Shown here: one piece after another, positions 33,871 through 43,445 of the stretch
How the letters are laid out: each line of letters opens with the position of its first letter
How positions within the stretch are numbered: the first letter of the stretch is position 1
From: Pseudonocardia cypriaca
Lineage (GTDB): Bacteria; Actinomycetota; Actinomycetes; Mycobacteriales; Pseudonocardiaceae
Direction: 5' to 3'
Assembly: GCF_006717045.1 (NCBI RefSeq)
Contig: NZ_VFPH01000001.1
Coordinates: forward strand, 2,356,001-2,420,000
Length of the DNA stretch: 64,000 bases
Program-made: the position numbers and the translations under genes
Notes under the pieces: generated by a model
What the model was told of the DNA's origin: nothing
The model's input: only the letters and a program-made list of their open reading frames with translations
Databases searched by the model: none

Positions 33871-34881
33871 ATGGGAGCCACGAGCCACAAGCGGTGGCGG
33901 CGGGCGCGGGTGCTCGACGTCTGCGACGTCGCCCGCGAGGTCAAGCAGGTCGTTCTCGAACCGGAGCACCTGGAGGCGCCCGCCCCGCCGGGAAGCCACA
34001 TCGACATCGGCGTCTACGTCAACGGGCGGGCCGACGTGCGCTCCTACTCCGTCGTCGGGATGGGCGGCTACGGCACGGAGCTGGTCCTCGGCGTGCAGCT
34101 GGCGCGGCAGAGCCGGGGAGGCTCGGCCTTCATGCACTCCCTGCGGCGTGGCCGGGAGGTCTCGATAACCCAGCCGCTGCAGAACTTCCCGCTGACGTAC
34201 GGGCGCTCGGGCTACGTGCTCGCCGCGGGCGGGATCGGGATCACCGCGCTCGTGGCCATGGGAAGGGCGCTCAAGGCACGCGGTGCGGACTACCGCTTCG
34301 TCTACGGCGCCCGCTCGCGAGACCTGATGGCGTTCGCCGACGACCTGGTGGCCGAGCACGGCGACCGGATGGAGCTGCGCATCGACGACGAGGGTCGATC
34401 CCTCGACGTGGAGGAGCTGGTGGCGAGCGTCCCCGCGGGCGGGGAGCTGTACGTGTGCGGCCCACCCCCGATGCTCGACGCCATCAAGGCGGCCTGGGCG
34501 AGGGCGGGCAGGCGGCCCGCCGAGTTGCGGTTCGAAACCTTCGGCAGCAGCGGGCGGTTCGCCCCTGAGTCGTTCACCGTGCGGATCCCGCGGCTCGGGC
34601 TGGAGACGATCGTGACCCACGACGTGTCGATGCTCGAGGCGCTCGAGGCGTGCGGCGCCGACATGATGTACGACTGCCGCCGCGGCGAGTGCGGCCTGTG
34701 CCAGGTGAAGGTCCTCGACATCGCCGGCGCCATCGACCACCGCGACGTCTTCCTCAGCGACGCGCAGCACGCGGCGGGAAACCGCCTGCAGTGCTGCGTA
34801 TCGCGCGTCGTCAGCCCGCGCACCGCCGGGCTGGCGGACGCCGATGGTCGCCAGGCGGCCGTGACCATCGACATCCCGTGA
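33871..34881 (+). CDS. VanB-like phthalate-dioxygenase-type reductase
   Basis: The product is 336 residues. The order is an FMN-binding barrel (about 10-105, RSYSVVG), an NAD domain (LAAGGIGITALVAMG, then YVCGPPPMLDAI), and a C-terminal plant-type 2Fe-2S domain (DCRRGECGLCQ, late QCCVSR). This is the PDR/VanB order. It passes electrons from NADH to the Rieske oxygenase encoded 12 bp upstream. The start is ATG; the upstream frame is antisense-like and was not used. Confidence 0.93.
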   Translation: MGATSHKRWRRARVLDVCDVAREVKQVVLEPEHLEAPAPPGSHIDIGVYVNGRADVRSYSVVGMGGYGTELVLGVQLARQSRGGSAFMHSLRRGREVSITQPLQNFPLTYGRSGYVLAAGGIGITALVAMGRALKARGADYRFVYGARSRDLMAFADDLVAEHGDRMELRIDDEGRSLDVEELVASVPAGGELYVCGPPPMLDAIKAAWARAGRRPAELRFETFGSSGRFAPESFTVRIPRLGLETIVTHDVSMLEALEACGADMMYDCRRGECGLCQVKVLDIAGAIDHRDVFLSDAQHAAGNRLQCCVSRVVSPRTAGLADADGRQAAVTIDIP

Positions 34882-34896
34882 CACCAGGAGGGGAGG

Positions 34897-34993
34897 ATGA
34901 GCAGGTACCAGGACTTCCACCTGGAGGATCGCCCACGCTGAGTGGCAGCGGTACCGGGCCGGTCGGGGAGCGTCCGAGAACCTGACCCCTTGA
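34897..34993 (+). pseudogene. Possible frameshifted small gene after the reductase
   Basis: A perfect AGGAGGGGAGG ribosome site precedes an ATG whose frame reads MSRYQDFHLEDRPR then stops. Shifting frame by one base near codon 12 continues AHAEWQRYRAGRGASENLTP with GC-ending codons and then TGA. This looks like a short gene broken by one indel, or a sequencing error. No family is recognised. Confidence 0.3.
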
Positions 34994-35026
34994 CGATCCG
35001 TCAGGTCCGAGCGGGACTTGACGGAT
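34989..35026. repeat. Dispersed repeat copy A, hairpin-forming
   Basis: CTTGACGATCCGTCAGGTCC followed by GAGCGGGACTTGACGGATC. GATCCGTCA and TGACGGATC form a 9-bp inverted repeat with a 15-nt loop. A near-identical stretch lies at 43231-43264. This copy lies between the reductase operon and a convergent hydrolase gene, where it could act as a terminator hairpin, but no T-run follows. Confidence 0.6.
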
Positions 35027-35044
35027 CGCCAAGGCCGGTGCTTG

Positions 35045-35947
35045 TCAGGCGCGGGCGAGGTGCTCGACGAACCAGTCACGGGCTGGGCCACTCGCTCCGG
35101 TGAAGCCGCTGGTGTAGGCGTCGAAGTGGCCGCTGGGCAGGATCACGAGCTTCTTGGGTTGTCGGGCGTGTTCGTAGGCGTCGATGGCGAGATGAGCGGG
35201 CGTGAGGTGGTCCTCACGGGCGACGATCATCAGCAGCGGGGTCGGAGAGATCCGGCCGATGTAGGCGCCGGGTTCGTACTCGCCGAGCATCTCGACGGTG
35301 CGCAGCGTCACTTCGTTGCGCCAGGCGGTCGCGCGTGTTTTGCCGGTCTCGGTGAACCACGCCCAGGCGTCGGGTGTCGGCAAGGCGGACGGCGCCAGCG
35401 GGTCCTCCGCCACGACGGGCACCATCGCGGGCGGGTCGCCGGCGAAGCGGGCCGCGCGGTCGGCGTCGAACTGCTCCCGGAAGCTGGCGCGGAAGTCTGC
35501 GCGGACCAACTCGGCGACGTTCGCCGACCCGCTGACCAGCGGGACCTGGGCGACGACAGCTTTCACCCGCCGGTCGATCGCTCCGACGACGAGCACGTGC
35601 CCTCCGGAGTAGCTCGAGCCCCACACCCCGATGCGCGTGCTGTCGACGTCGTCCAGCGTGCCGGCGTAGGTGATCGCGTGGCGGTAGTCGCGTACCTGCT
35701 GCCACGGGTCGATCTCCTGGCGCGGCTCGCCGTCGCTCGCGCCGAAGTTGCGGTTGTCGAACACCAGCGCGTTCAAGCCGGCCGCGGCGAAGACCTCGGC
35801 GAACGCATCGAGATACATCTCCTTCACCGCGGAGAACCCGTGGGCCATCACCACGGTCGGGCGGCGACCCGAGGTGCCCTCCGCCGGGTAGAACCATCCG
35901 CGCAATGTGACGCCCTCGGCGTCGAAAGCGATGTCACGCCTGGTCAT
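35045..35947 (-). CDS. Alpha/beta hydrolase (DLH/acetyl-xylan-esterase-like)
   Basis: The product is 300 residues. It has VVMAHGFSAVKEMYLDAFAEVFAAAGLNALVFDNRNFGASDG (oxyanion region), the nucleophile loop GVWGSSYSGGHV (Ser112), an acid in VAREDHLTP and a late histidine in LPSGHFDAYTSG. The fold is a cytosolic alpha/beta hydrolase of the dienelactone/carboxylesterase group; the substrate is unknown. The ATG is chosen with GGAGGCGC just upstream. It faces the reductase operon and is divergent from the serine hydrolase gene. Confidence 0.9.
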   Translation of the reverse strand: MTRRDIAFDAEGVTLRGWFYPAEGTSGRRPTVVMAHGFSAVKEMYLDAFAEVFAAAGLNALVFDNRNFGASDGEPRQEIDPWQQVRDYRHAITYAGTLDDVDSTRIGVWGSSYSGGHVLVVGAIDRRVKAVVAQVPLVSGSANVAELVRADFRASFREQFDADRAARFAGDPPAMVPVVAEDPLAPSALPTPDAWAWFTETGKTRATAWRNEVTLRTVEMLGEYEPGAYIGRISPTPLLMIVAREDHLTPAHLAIDAYEHARQPKKLVILPSGHFDAYTSGFTGASGPARDWFVEHLARA

Positions 35948-36211
35948 CGCGCCTCCTCAGGTCCGATCGGCCCAGCCTGCGGCCTGTGACCCCGTCCGGT
36001 TCCCGATCCTGCTCCGCCCGCCGGACGCGTCAACCGCCATCCGAGCCTGGAGGCCGTGCGTTGTCGGTCAGATGCCCGGTGACGCCAGATGGCGGGCGTC
36101 GCGCTGCGGAAACTTCCGCGCGATCGTCGGTGTCGCGCCGGCCGGGCGGTGGGACGATTTGCATGCGCGTCTCGGGTGTTGCTTCTCGCTCGTCGACCTA
36201 TGGAGGTCAGC

Positions 36212-37393
36212 ATGAGCCCTGTCATCGACGGAAGCGCTGTCGACAAGGTCCTGCGGGAGGCGGTCGAGGCCGGCGCCGTGCCGCATGTCGCGGCGATCGC
36301 GGCGGACCGCGACGGGATCATCTACGAGGGCGGCGCCGGCGTACGCATCGTCGGCGAGAGCGGCGACCCGGTCTCGACATCGACGCAGTTCCGCATCATG
36401 TCGATGACCAAGATGGTGTGCACCGCTGCCGCCCTGCAGCAGGTCGAGCGCGGCGAGTTGGAAATGGAGGCACCGGTCGACATCTACTGCCCGGAGTTCG
36501 CCGACGTCCGCGTGCTGGAGGGCTTCGACGGCGATCATCCGAAGCTGCGCCCGGCCGGCAGCCGGGCGACCGTCAGGCAGCTGATGACACACACCACCGG
36601 CCTCGGCTACTGGTTCTGGAACGCGGACCTGGTCAGGTTCGAGAAGGTGACCGGCCTACCCAATGTGGTGCCGGGCTCGGCGGAGGCCTTCAAGGCGCCG
36701 ATGGTCGCCGACCCGGGGACCCAGTTCGTCTACGGGATCAACACCGACTGGCTCGGCAAGGTCGTCGAAGCCGCCGCCGGGAAGACGCTCGACGTGGTGA
36801 TCAAGGAAGGGATCACGGGCCCGCTCGGCATGGGGGACACGATGTTCCGCCTCGACGCGGCGCGCCTCGACAACTGCGTCACGGTTCACGTGAAAGGCGA
36901 GGACGGATCCTGGACGTCGGCCGGGGAGCTCTTGAACCAGGAACCGGACTGGTGGGCGGGCGGCCACGGCCTGTACTCGACGCCGCGTGATTTCATCCGC
37001 TTCGAGCGGGCCCTGCTGCGCGGTGGCGAGCTGGACGGCGAGCGGATCTTGACGCAGGAGACGGTCGACGCCGCATTCCGCAACCAGATCGGTGACCTGG
37101 ACTTTCCCGCTGAGATCCCGACTGCCGACCCGGCAATCACGGACACGCTGCGGGTAGGACCCGGCTTCAAGTGGGGCTACGGCCTGTTGCTCAACACCCA
37201 GGACATCCCCGGGCGGCGGCGGGCCTGGACCGGCGCGTGGGCCGGGCTGTTCAACACGCATTTCTTCGTGGACCGCACCACAGGGGTGTGCGCCTCGATC
37301 TACACGAACTCACTGCCGTTCATCACCGAGCACGAGGCCTGGAAGCTGTACGGCGACTTCGAGACGGCGCTCTACGCCTCGCTCCGAGCTTGA
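36212..37393 (+). CDS. Serine hydrolase, class C beta-lactamase/EstB-like
   Basis: The product is 393 residues. The SxxK motif is SMTK (Ser64, Lys67). A second YxN-type motif is YGIN (about 174-177). The late GGHGLYSTPRDFIRFERALL and WGYGLLLN belong to the same penicillin-recognition fold. No signal peptide is visible, so it is probably a cytosolic esterase or amidase rather than a beta-lactamase. The ATG at 36212 follows TGGAGG; an ATG at 36200 is an alternative. Confidence 0.92.
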   Translation: MSPVIDGSAVDKVLREAVEAGAVPHVAAIAADRDGIIYEGGAGVRIVGESGDPVSTSTQFRIMSMTKMVCTAAALQQVERGELEMEAPVDIYCPEFADVRVLEGFDGDHPKLRPAGSRATVRQLMTHTTGLGYWFWNADLVRFEKVTGLPNVVPGSAEAFKAPMVADPGTQFVYGINTDWLGKVVEAAAGKTLDVVIKEGITGPLGMGDTMFRLDAARLDNCVTVHVKGEDGSWTSAGELLNQEPDWWAGGHGLYSTPRDFIRFERALLRGGELDGERILTQETVDAAFRNQIGDLDFPAEIPTADPAITDTLRVGPGFKWGYGLLLNTQDIPGRRRAWTGAWAGLFNTHFFVDRTTGVCASIYTNSLPFITEHEAWKLYGDFETALYASLRA

Positions 37394-37715
37394 TCTTCAA
37401 CCTGTGCGCTCCCGCCGGGTTCTGGTGGTGCAATGACGACCGCCGTGCTGTTGCGCTGCTGGGGCTCGGCGCGACCTCGGTGATCCCGACCACGGGAGAG
37501 GGGAGCCGTCGGCGCTACCCGAGGCCCAGCGCGGCGTCCCCCGGCGGTGCGGCACCGAAAGCGGGGATGGTTCACAGCGCCAGCATGATGGGCGCAGCAA
37601 CGGCCTCCTCTGCACCCGGGGGCGAACCGACTGAGCGGGGAATGTGGACCGAGTGTGGTTGTTGGTGCAACTACTGCACCGCGTCCGATCGCATCCTCGC
37701 CGGAGGTACCCGCTG
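37394..37715. other. Intergenic region, nothing recognised
   Basis: This is 322 bp between the serine hydrolase and the DUF5996 gene. I see no gene, repeat or strong hairpin. CGGAGG just before 37716 is the ribosome site of the next gene. Confidence 0.5.
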
Positions 37716-38675
37716 ATGGAGCTCTTCCCGTCGATCCCATACGAGGGCTGGTCGGACACGATCCCCACCCTGCACCGCTTCGCCCAGGTGGTCGGGAAGG
37801 TGCGGCTCGCGGCCAGCCCGCGGCGCAACCACTGGTGGAACGTGCCCTTCCACCTCACTGGGCGCGGCATCACCACCCGGCCGATGGGGCTGGACCCCTC
37901 CTTCACGATCGACTTCGACTTCCTCGATCACCGGTTGCTGGTGAACTCCGTGGACGGCCGCTCGGTCTCGTTTTCGATCGCCGGGCACTCGGTCGCAAGC
38001 TTCCACTCGGAGGTCCTGCACGCGCTGCACACGATCGGCGTCGAGCCGGCCGGCCTGGCCGGCGCGCGCCCCTTCGACCTGCCCGACTCGGACCGTCCGT
38101 TCGCCGACGACACCGAGCACGCCACCTATGACCCGGCCGCGGTGACCCGGTACTGGCAGGTCCTGAGCCAGGTGAACCTCGTGCTCGAGGAGTTCGCGGG
38201 CCGGTTCTCCGCCAAGACCAGCCCGGTGCACCACTTCTGGCACACCTTCGACATCGCACTGACCCGGTTCGCCGACACCGAGGTCGACCACCAGCCCTCG
38301 ACCGACGCCGTCACCCGGGAGGCGTACTCGCGCGAGGTGATCAGCTCGGGGTTCTGGTTCGGCGACCCGACGTTCCCCGAGCCGGCGTTCTACTCCTACA
38401 CCGCGCCCGAGCCGGCGGGCCTCGCCGACGCGCCGCTCCCCGCCGGCGCCCGTTGGCACCCCCGCGGCGGCAGCCACCTCGCGGTCCTGCCCTACGGGCA
38501 GGCCCGCGCCGCCGCCGACCGGCGGGCCGCCGTGCTCGAGTTCTACGAAATGGCCTACCGCGCCGGCGCGACGCGGGCCGGATGGGACGTCGAGCGCCTC
38601 GCCTGTGCGGACGGAATCACCGATCCGGTCGCTCGGGCAGAAAGCGGTCACCAGTCGAGGCACCGGTCGAGGTAG
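37716..38675 (+). CDS. DUF5996 family protein
   Basis: The product is 319 residues and soluble. Recognisable stretches are HRFAQVVGKVRLAASPRRNHWWNVPFHLTGRGITTRPM, VHHFWHTFDIALTRF and SREVISSGFWFGDPTFPEPAFYSYTAPEP, which mark this widely distributed but uncharacterised family. No catalytic motif is evident. The ATG follows CGGAGG. The C-terminal ten residues are Arg/Ser/His-rich. It is followed 163 bp on by a SARP-type regulator, without obvious functional link. Confidence 0.85.
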   Translation: MELFPSIPYEGWSDTIPTLHRFAQVVGKVRLAASPRRNHWWNVPFHLTGRGITTRPMGLDPSFTIDFDFLDHRLLVNSVDGRSVSFSIAGHSVASFHSEVLHALHTIGVEPAGLAGARPFDLPDSDRPFADDTEHATYDPAAVTRYWQVLSQVNLVLEEFAGRFSAKTSPVHHFWHTFDIALTRFADTEVDHQPSTDAVTREAYSREVISSGFWFGDPTFPEPAFYSYTAPEPAGLADAPLPAGARWHPRGGSHLAVLPYGQARAAADRRAAVLEFYEMAYRAGATRAGWDVERLACADGITDPVARAESGHQSRHRSR

Positions 38676-38838
38676 GACCCCGGCACCGCCCGGCCGCCCC
38701 CGGGGGCGCGCTGCCGCCCGCCTACGCCACCCGCTGCGGGCAGCGCGTCGCTGCTCAGGCGGCTCGTCTCGTTGCCGCTCACGGGCTCGACGGACCGAAT
38801 CGTCGCATCGGGTGCGCTCGGTGGTTCACACTGCTCGG

Positions 38839-41800
38839 GTGCGGGACGGTGTCGAGCTGAGGCTGCTCGGCCAGCTGGAGGTGTGCGGCCCAGGCGGCCC
38901 GATCACGCTCGGCGCCGCCAAGGAACGTCTCCTCCTCGCTGTCCTCGCCGTAGACCGTGGTCGGAGCGTCAGCCGGGACCGACTGATCGACGAACTCTAC
39001 GGCGACCAGCAACCGCGGTCGGGCGTGAACGCGGTGCAGAACTACGTGCTGCGGCTGCGGCGCGCGCTCGGCGCGACGGCGGGGTTGCGCATCTCGACGG
39101 TGCCCGGGGGCTACCGGCTCGAGGCCGCCGCCGATCGGGTCGACGCGGACCGCGCGGAACGCCTCGTGGCGGAGGGCCGGGCGGCGGCGGTCTCCGGCGA
39201 CCACGACGGGGCCGCGACCGCGTTGCGCTCGGCGATCGGGTTGTGGCGGGGCCCGGCGCTCTGCGAGTTCGCCGAGCGCCCCTTCGCCGAGGCCGAAGCC
39301 CGCAGGCTCGACGAGCTGTGCGAGTCCGCCCGCGAAGATCTCGTCGACCTCGAGCTCGCCGGGGGCGGCCACCGGCGCCTGTGCGGCGAGCTGCGGGCCA
39401 TGGTGGCGCAGGCACCGCTGCGGGAGCGGCGCTGGGCGCAGCTGATGCTCGCGCTGCACCGCGACGGCCGCCAGGCCGACGCCCTCGAGGCGTTCCACGC
39501 CTGCCGGGCAACGCTGGCCGCAGAGCTCGGCATCGCGCCAGGGCCTGCGCTGAACGAGCTCCACGCCCGGATCCTCCGGCACGACCCGGTGCTGCGCGCT
39601 GAGCCGGGGCCGCGGGGGCGTCCGGCCGGCGTCGCCCGGTTCGTCGGTCGCGACAGCGAGCTGCGGAGGCTGCTCGACCGCGTGGACACGGCCGCGGCCG
39701 GGTGTGGCGGGCTCGCGACCATCGTGGGCGAGCCCGGCATCGGCAAGACCCGCCTGCTGCGGGAGTTCAGCGAAGCGGCCGCGCGCCGCGGTGCCACGGT
39801 CTTGCGCGGCCGCTGTCTGGAAGGCGAGTGGCAGCCGGCGTTCCACGCGTTCGCCGAGGCCGTCACCGGGCACTTCGGGACCCTTTCGGGAGAGCGCGCG
39901 GGGAGCGCGGCGGGACCGTTCGGCGAGCCGCTGGCTCGGCTGTCGCCGGAGTTGGCCGTCCGGCTCGGAACGCCCGATGCCGCGTCACGGGCGCGACGGC
40001 AGCCCGACGAGGAACGGATGTGGCTGATCGACGGGGTGGCCCGCTTCGTCGGCGGGCTCGCCGACCACGCACCGGTCGTCCTCGCCCTCGACGACCTGCA
40101 TTGGGCCGACGCCAGCACGCTGGTGTTGCTGCGCCACCTCGCGCGGGTGGTCGCTGACCGCCGGGTGTTGATCGTCGCCGCCTACCGCGCCGACGAGATC
40201 GGACCTGGCCTGCTCGACGTCCTCGGCGCGGTCCGCACCGACCTCGACGTGTCGTCCGTCCGCCTGCGCGGGCTGGATCTGCCGGCGCTGTCGGCCGTGC
40301 TGGACGACGTCGCTGCCGCGCCCGTGTCGGCGGAGCTGAGCTCGGCGATCCTCACCGAGACCCGCGGTAATCCCTTCTTCGCGCGCGAGGTGGTCCGCCA
40401 CCTCGCCGAGGAGGGCGCGCTGCACGCTGCCGTCGACGGCAGCCTGCGGACCGACACGTTCCCCGGTGTCGTCCCCGACGGGGTCCGCCAGGTGCTCGCC
40501 CGCAGGCGGGCCCGGCTGTCCACCTCCTGCGCGTCCTTCTTGGCGCACGCGGCCGCGTTCGACGGGCCGTTCCCGTTCGCGCCGGTCGTGGCGGCGGCCG
40601 GGCTGGGCGAGGCGGCCGGGCTCGCCGCGGTCGACGCGGTCCTCGCCGCCGGGTTGGTGGAACCCGCCGCGGCGCCCGAGCGGTACCAGTTCTGCCACAC
40701 CCTGATCCGGCACGCTGTCCTTGCCGAGGTGAACCCGTCCCGCCGGTTGCGGATGCGCCGGCGGCTGGCCGAGGCGTTGGCGGCAGCGCGCAGCGGGTCC
40801 TCCGATGTGACCGCCGCGGAGGTCGCCGCGCAGTACCACGCCGGTCGCGACCTGCCGGGCGCTGAGGCGGGCGTGGGCGCCGCACTGGAGGCCGCCGAGC
40901 GGGCGGACGCCGCGGCCGCGCACGACGAGACGGCGACGTTCCTCGCCATGGCGGTGGACCTCGTCCCCGCCGGGGACGAGCGGGCGCCTGCGCTGGTGGC
41001 CCGGCTCGGGGCGGCGCAGGCCTGGGCCGGCCGGTTCGACGACGCGGTGAACACCGCGGCCCGCGCTGCCGATCTGCTCGCCTCGACCGATGGCCCCGAG
41101 CGAGCAGCGGCCTACCTGGCCACGGTGACCTCCGCCCTCGCCAGCGCCGACGGCGCGCCCCACGCGTGGCGTCTCGCCGCGCAGGGTCTGCGCTTCGCAG
41201 CCCCCCGCCGCGACCACGTCTGGGCGTCGCTGATGGTCCACGAGCTCGACCGGCGCGAGGCCGAAGACCCGGATTCCCCCGGGACGACCATGGATGTACC
41301 CGAACGCCGGGAGGCGCTGCGCATCCTGCTCGCCGACGGCGTCACCGGCCGGCCGGATCTGGCCAGGTTGGCCGTCCCGGCCACCTACCGCCGGCGCGAT
41401 CTGATCCCGGACGAGGTCGCCGACGACCCGATCGTCCGGCTGCTCGTGCTGGGCGACATCGCGGTGGCCCTGCCGCTGCTGACCGACGCCGCCGAGGCGG
41501 CGCGGGAGCGCGGACAGATCGCGCTGCGCAGCTACTACCTGACGCTCGCCGCCCGGGCGCAGATCGCGCTGGGCGATCTCGCCGGTGGTCGAGCCACCCT
41601 CGCGGGCGCGCGGGCCGTCGGCGGGGCGGACCGGCGGGGCTGGGGATGGCAGCGCATCCACGACATCGGCACGCTCGATGCGTTGGCGCACGCGACCGAC
41701 GTCGGCTGGACCGACGTCCTCACCCAGCTCGACGAGGCGTACGGGGCCGGGAACAAGGCCGGACACCGGCTCGAGGCATCCGCCATCGCCTGTGGCGCGA

Positions 41801-42318
41801 AGGCGGCCGCCCGCCTCGGCAGAATCGACGATGCGTTGCGGCGCTACCGTGCCGTCCTACCCGCGATCGAGCGTGCGCCGGCGTGGGCCATGAACTACCT
41901 GCGCACGCTGTGCGACGCCGTGGAGACGTTGTGGATCGTCCACGGACCGGGCCGGAGCGGACACCCGGACCTGCCGGTGCTGGAGGAGGCCCTGCTCAGG
42001 AAGGCACTCGCCGCCGACTTCCGGTTCCCCATGATGGATGCCCGTCTCGCACTCGGACGGGTCTGCGCACTGGATGGCCGCTACGACGAGGCGATGCGCT
42101 GGTTCGCCGAGGCCGGCACAGTGCTGGCCGAGCAAGGGGCACGACCACTGCGGGCGATCACCGACCTCGACGCCTCCCGCGTCGCCGCCCGAGCCGGCGA
42201 CCCGCGGAGCGCGCGCGAGCTGCGGGGGGCCGCCGAGCACACCTTCGCCGCGCTCGGGATGATCGGGTGGACACGGCGCGCCGCTCGCGCCCCGGACCGG
42301 GCGCCGCTGTCGAGCTGA
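38839..42318 (+). CDS. SARP/BTAD-type regulator with an AAA ATPase domain
   Basis: The product is about 1159 residues. The OmpR-like DNA-binding domain (1-95) reads ELRLLGQLEVCGPGGPITLGAAKERLLLAVLAVDRG, then NYVLRLRRALG and STVPGGYRLEA. The bacterial transcriptional activation domain is at 100-250. The P-loop IVGEPGIGKT (about 295-304) and LALDDLHWAD belong to an AAA_16-type ATPase, followed by a helical-repeat C-terminus of about 600 residues. Such proteins are pathway or stress regulators in actinomycetes. The GTG at 38839 is likely; a GTG at 38821 is possible. The cupin gene 80 bp downstream may be a target or co-transcribed. Confidence 0.9.
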   Translation: MRDGVELRLLGQLEVCGPGGPITLGAAKERLLLAVLAVDRGRSVSRDRLIDELYGDQQPRSGVNAVQNYVLRLRRALGATAGLRISTVPGGYRLEAAADRVDADRAERLVAEGRAAAVSGDHDGAATALRSAIGLWRGPALCEFAERPFAEAEARRLDELCESAREDLVDLELAGGGHRRLCGELRAMVAQAPLRERRWAQLMLALHRDGRQADALEAFHACRATLAAELGIAPGPALNELHARILRHDPVLRAEPGPRGRPAGVARFVGRDSELRRLLDRVDTAAAGCGGLATIVGEPGIGKTRLLREFSEAAARRGATVLRGRCLEGEWQPAFHAFAEAVTGHFGTLSGERAGSAAGPFGEPLARLSPELAVRLGTPDAASRARRQPDEERMWLIDGVARFVGGLADHAPVVLALDDLHWADASTLVLLRHLARVVADRRVLIVAAYRADEIGPGLLDVLGAVRTDLDVSSVRLRGLDLPALSAVLDDVAAAPVSAELSSAILTETRGNPFFAREVVRHLAEEGALHAAVDGSLRTDTFPGVVPDGVRQVLARRRARLSTSCASFLAHAAAFDGPFPFAPVVAAAGLGEAAGLAAVDAVLAAGLVEPAAAPERYQFCHTLIRHAVLAEVNPSRRLRMRRRLAEALAAARSGSSDVTAAEVAAQYHAGRDLPGAEAGVGAALEAAERADAAAAHDETATFLAMAVDLVPAGDERAPALVARLGAAQAWAGRFDDAVNTAARAADLLASTDGPERAAAYLATVTSALASADGAPHAWRLAAQGLRFAAPRRDHVWASLMVHELDRREAEDPDSPGTTMDVPERREALRILLADGVTGRPDLARLAVPATYRRRDLIPDEVADDPIVRLLVLGDIAVALPLLTDAAEAARERGQIALRSYYLTLAARAQIALGDLAGGRATLAGARAVGGADRRGWGWQRIHDIGTLDALAHATDVGWTDVLTQLDEAYGAGNKAGHRLEASAIACGAKAAARLGRIDDALRRYRAVLPAIERAPAWAMNYLRTLCDAVETLWIVHGPGRSGHPDLPVLEEALLRKALAADFRFPMMDARLALGRVCALDGRYDEAMRWFAEAGTVLAEQGARPLRAITDLDASRVAARAGDPRSARELRGAAEHTFAALGMIGWTRRAARAPDRAPLSS

Positions 42319-42397
42319 CCACCGCGAGAGCCGGCGTTGAGAGCGCCGAGACCGCCGAGTTCCACGCTGTGCGCACACTGCCCGAGGAGGGTGCGCG

Positions 42398-42760
42398 ATG
42401 ACGGCGACGACGCGGGAGTCCGCTCCCACTGTGATCGACAGTGACGGCGTCCGGCTGGCCGGTTCCGAGATCGGCGGTGACCTGACCGTCGGGTTCGTGC
42501 GGTTGCCGCAGGGCACCGACCTCGGCCCCGCGCTCGCCGGCCTGCCGGGCGACCTGTGCCAGTGCCCGCACCGGGGCTACCTGCTCTCCGGCCTGATAGA
42601 GCTGCGCACGGCCGAGGGAGCCGAGCTGTACCGGGCGGGCGAGGCCTTCTACTGGGCGCCGGGCCACGCTCCCATCGCGCTGGAGGACTCCGAGTACGTC
42701 GATTTCTCGCCCACTTCCGAGCTCGCCCCGGTCCTCGCGCACCTCACGGGTGTGCGGTGA
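42398..42760 (+). CDS. Cupin-like small protein
   Basis: The product is 120 residues. FVRLPQGTDLGPALAGLPGDLCQCPHRGYLLSGLIELRTAEGAELYRAGEAFYWAPGHAP resembles the single-barrel cupin order, with a CPHRGY metal-type segment and GEAFYWAPGHAP. No function is assigned; it could bind a small ligand. GAGGAGGG precedes the ATG. Its stop overlaps the GTG of the next gene, so the two form a unit. Confidence 0.75.
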   Translation: MTATTRESAPTVIDSDGVRLAGSEIGGDLTVGFVRLPQGTDLGPALAGLPGDLCQCPHRGYLLSGLIELRTAEGAELYRAGEAFYWAPGHAPIALEDSEYVDFSPTSELAPVLAHLTGVR

Positions 42761-43191
42761 CCGCCGCCCGCACAACCGGGGTGACGGCACTCTCTCGCAC
42801 CCTCGTCGAGGCCTGGAACCACGCCGACTGGCCCGCCTGCCGGGCGCTGGCAGCGCCGGCGTACCGCTACGAGGAGGCCACCTCCGGCCGACGGACCGAC
42901 GACATCGACGCCGTGGTGGCCGACTGGCGCCGACTGCGGGCCGTCTTCCCCGACGTCGATGCCGAGATCGCCGACGTGCTGGCCCACGGCGACACCAGCG
43001 TCGTCGGCCTGGTCTGGCGCGCGACCCACACCACCCCGGTGCAGACCCCCGCCGGCCCACGGGCTCCGTCCTACAAGCGGATCCGCATCGGTGACTCCGT
43101 CTCGCTGACCTGGGACGGCGGCCGGCTCGTCACCGAACGGCACCAACTCGGGATCCTCTCGGTGCTCGCCGCGCTGCCTGCCTTCACGTAG
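42757..43191 (+). CDS. SnoaL/NTF2-like ester-cyclase family protein
   Basis: The product is 144 residues. It has TLVEAWNHADWPACRALAAPAYRYEEATSGRRTDDIDAVVADWRRLRAVFPDVDAEIADVLAHGDTSVVGLVWRATHT, the SnoaL-like polyketide-cyclase/ester-cyclase pattern of an NTF2 cone fold. The active residues of true cyclases cannot be confirmed by eye. It is coupled to the cupin (GTGA) and follows the SARP regulator, so the three may form one small regulated unit. Confidence 0.85.
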   Translation: MTAARTTGVTALSRTLVEAWNHADWPACRALAAPAYRYEEATSGRRTDDIDAVVADWRRLRAVFPDVDAEIADVLAHGDTSVVGLVWRATHTTPVQTPAGPRAPSYKRIRIGDSVSLTWDGGRLVTERHQLGILSVLAALPAFT

Positions 43192-43230
43192 GGCTCGGCT
43201 GCCCTCTTTTCGATCTTCGGCCTGTTGACC

Positions 43231-43264
43231 TCTTGCCGATCCGTCAGGTTCGAGCGACTTGACG
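43231..43264. repeat. Dispersed repeat copy B
   Basis: TCTTGCCGATCCGTCAGGTT followed by CGAGCGACTTGACG. It matches copy A at 34989-35023 over about 34 bp with two substitutions and a 2-bp gap. Its inverted-repeat right arm has decayed (TGACGTCAGG instead of TGACGGATC). It lies 40 bp after the SnoaL-like gene. Confidence 0.6.
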
Positions 43265-43445
43265 TCAGGTCGAGTTGCAAGCGTCGGCGGAATGGAACGC
43301 CGGTCGGCAGTCGACGGGTGCGCCTCGGATCGGGCGGCAGGCAGACCGGGCCGGGCCCGGGCGGAGCAAGGTGAGTGGCTCGTTCGCCTTGCGGAACAGT
43401 TCCCGGCATCCGGCGGGGTGGCCCAGGACCCGGCAGACTGGGGCC

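Noticed and set aside
39985..41766. A 593-codon minus-strand frame inside the first SARP-type gene
   Set aside because: Composition of an antisense shadow; the plus-strand protein is collinear with SARP/AAA regulators.
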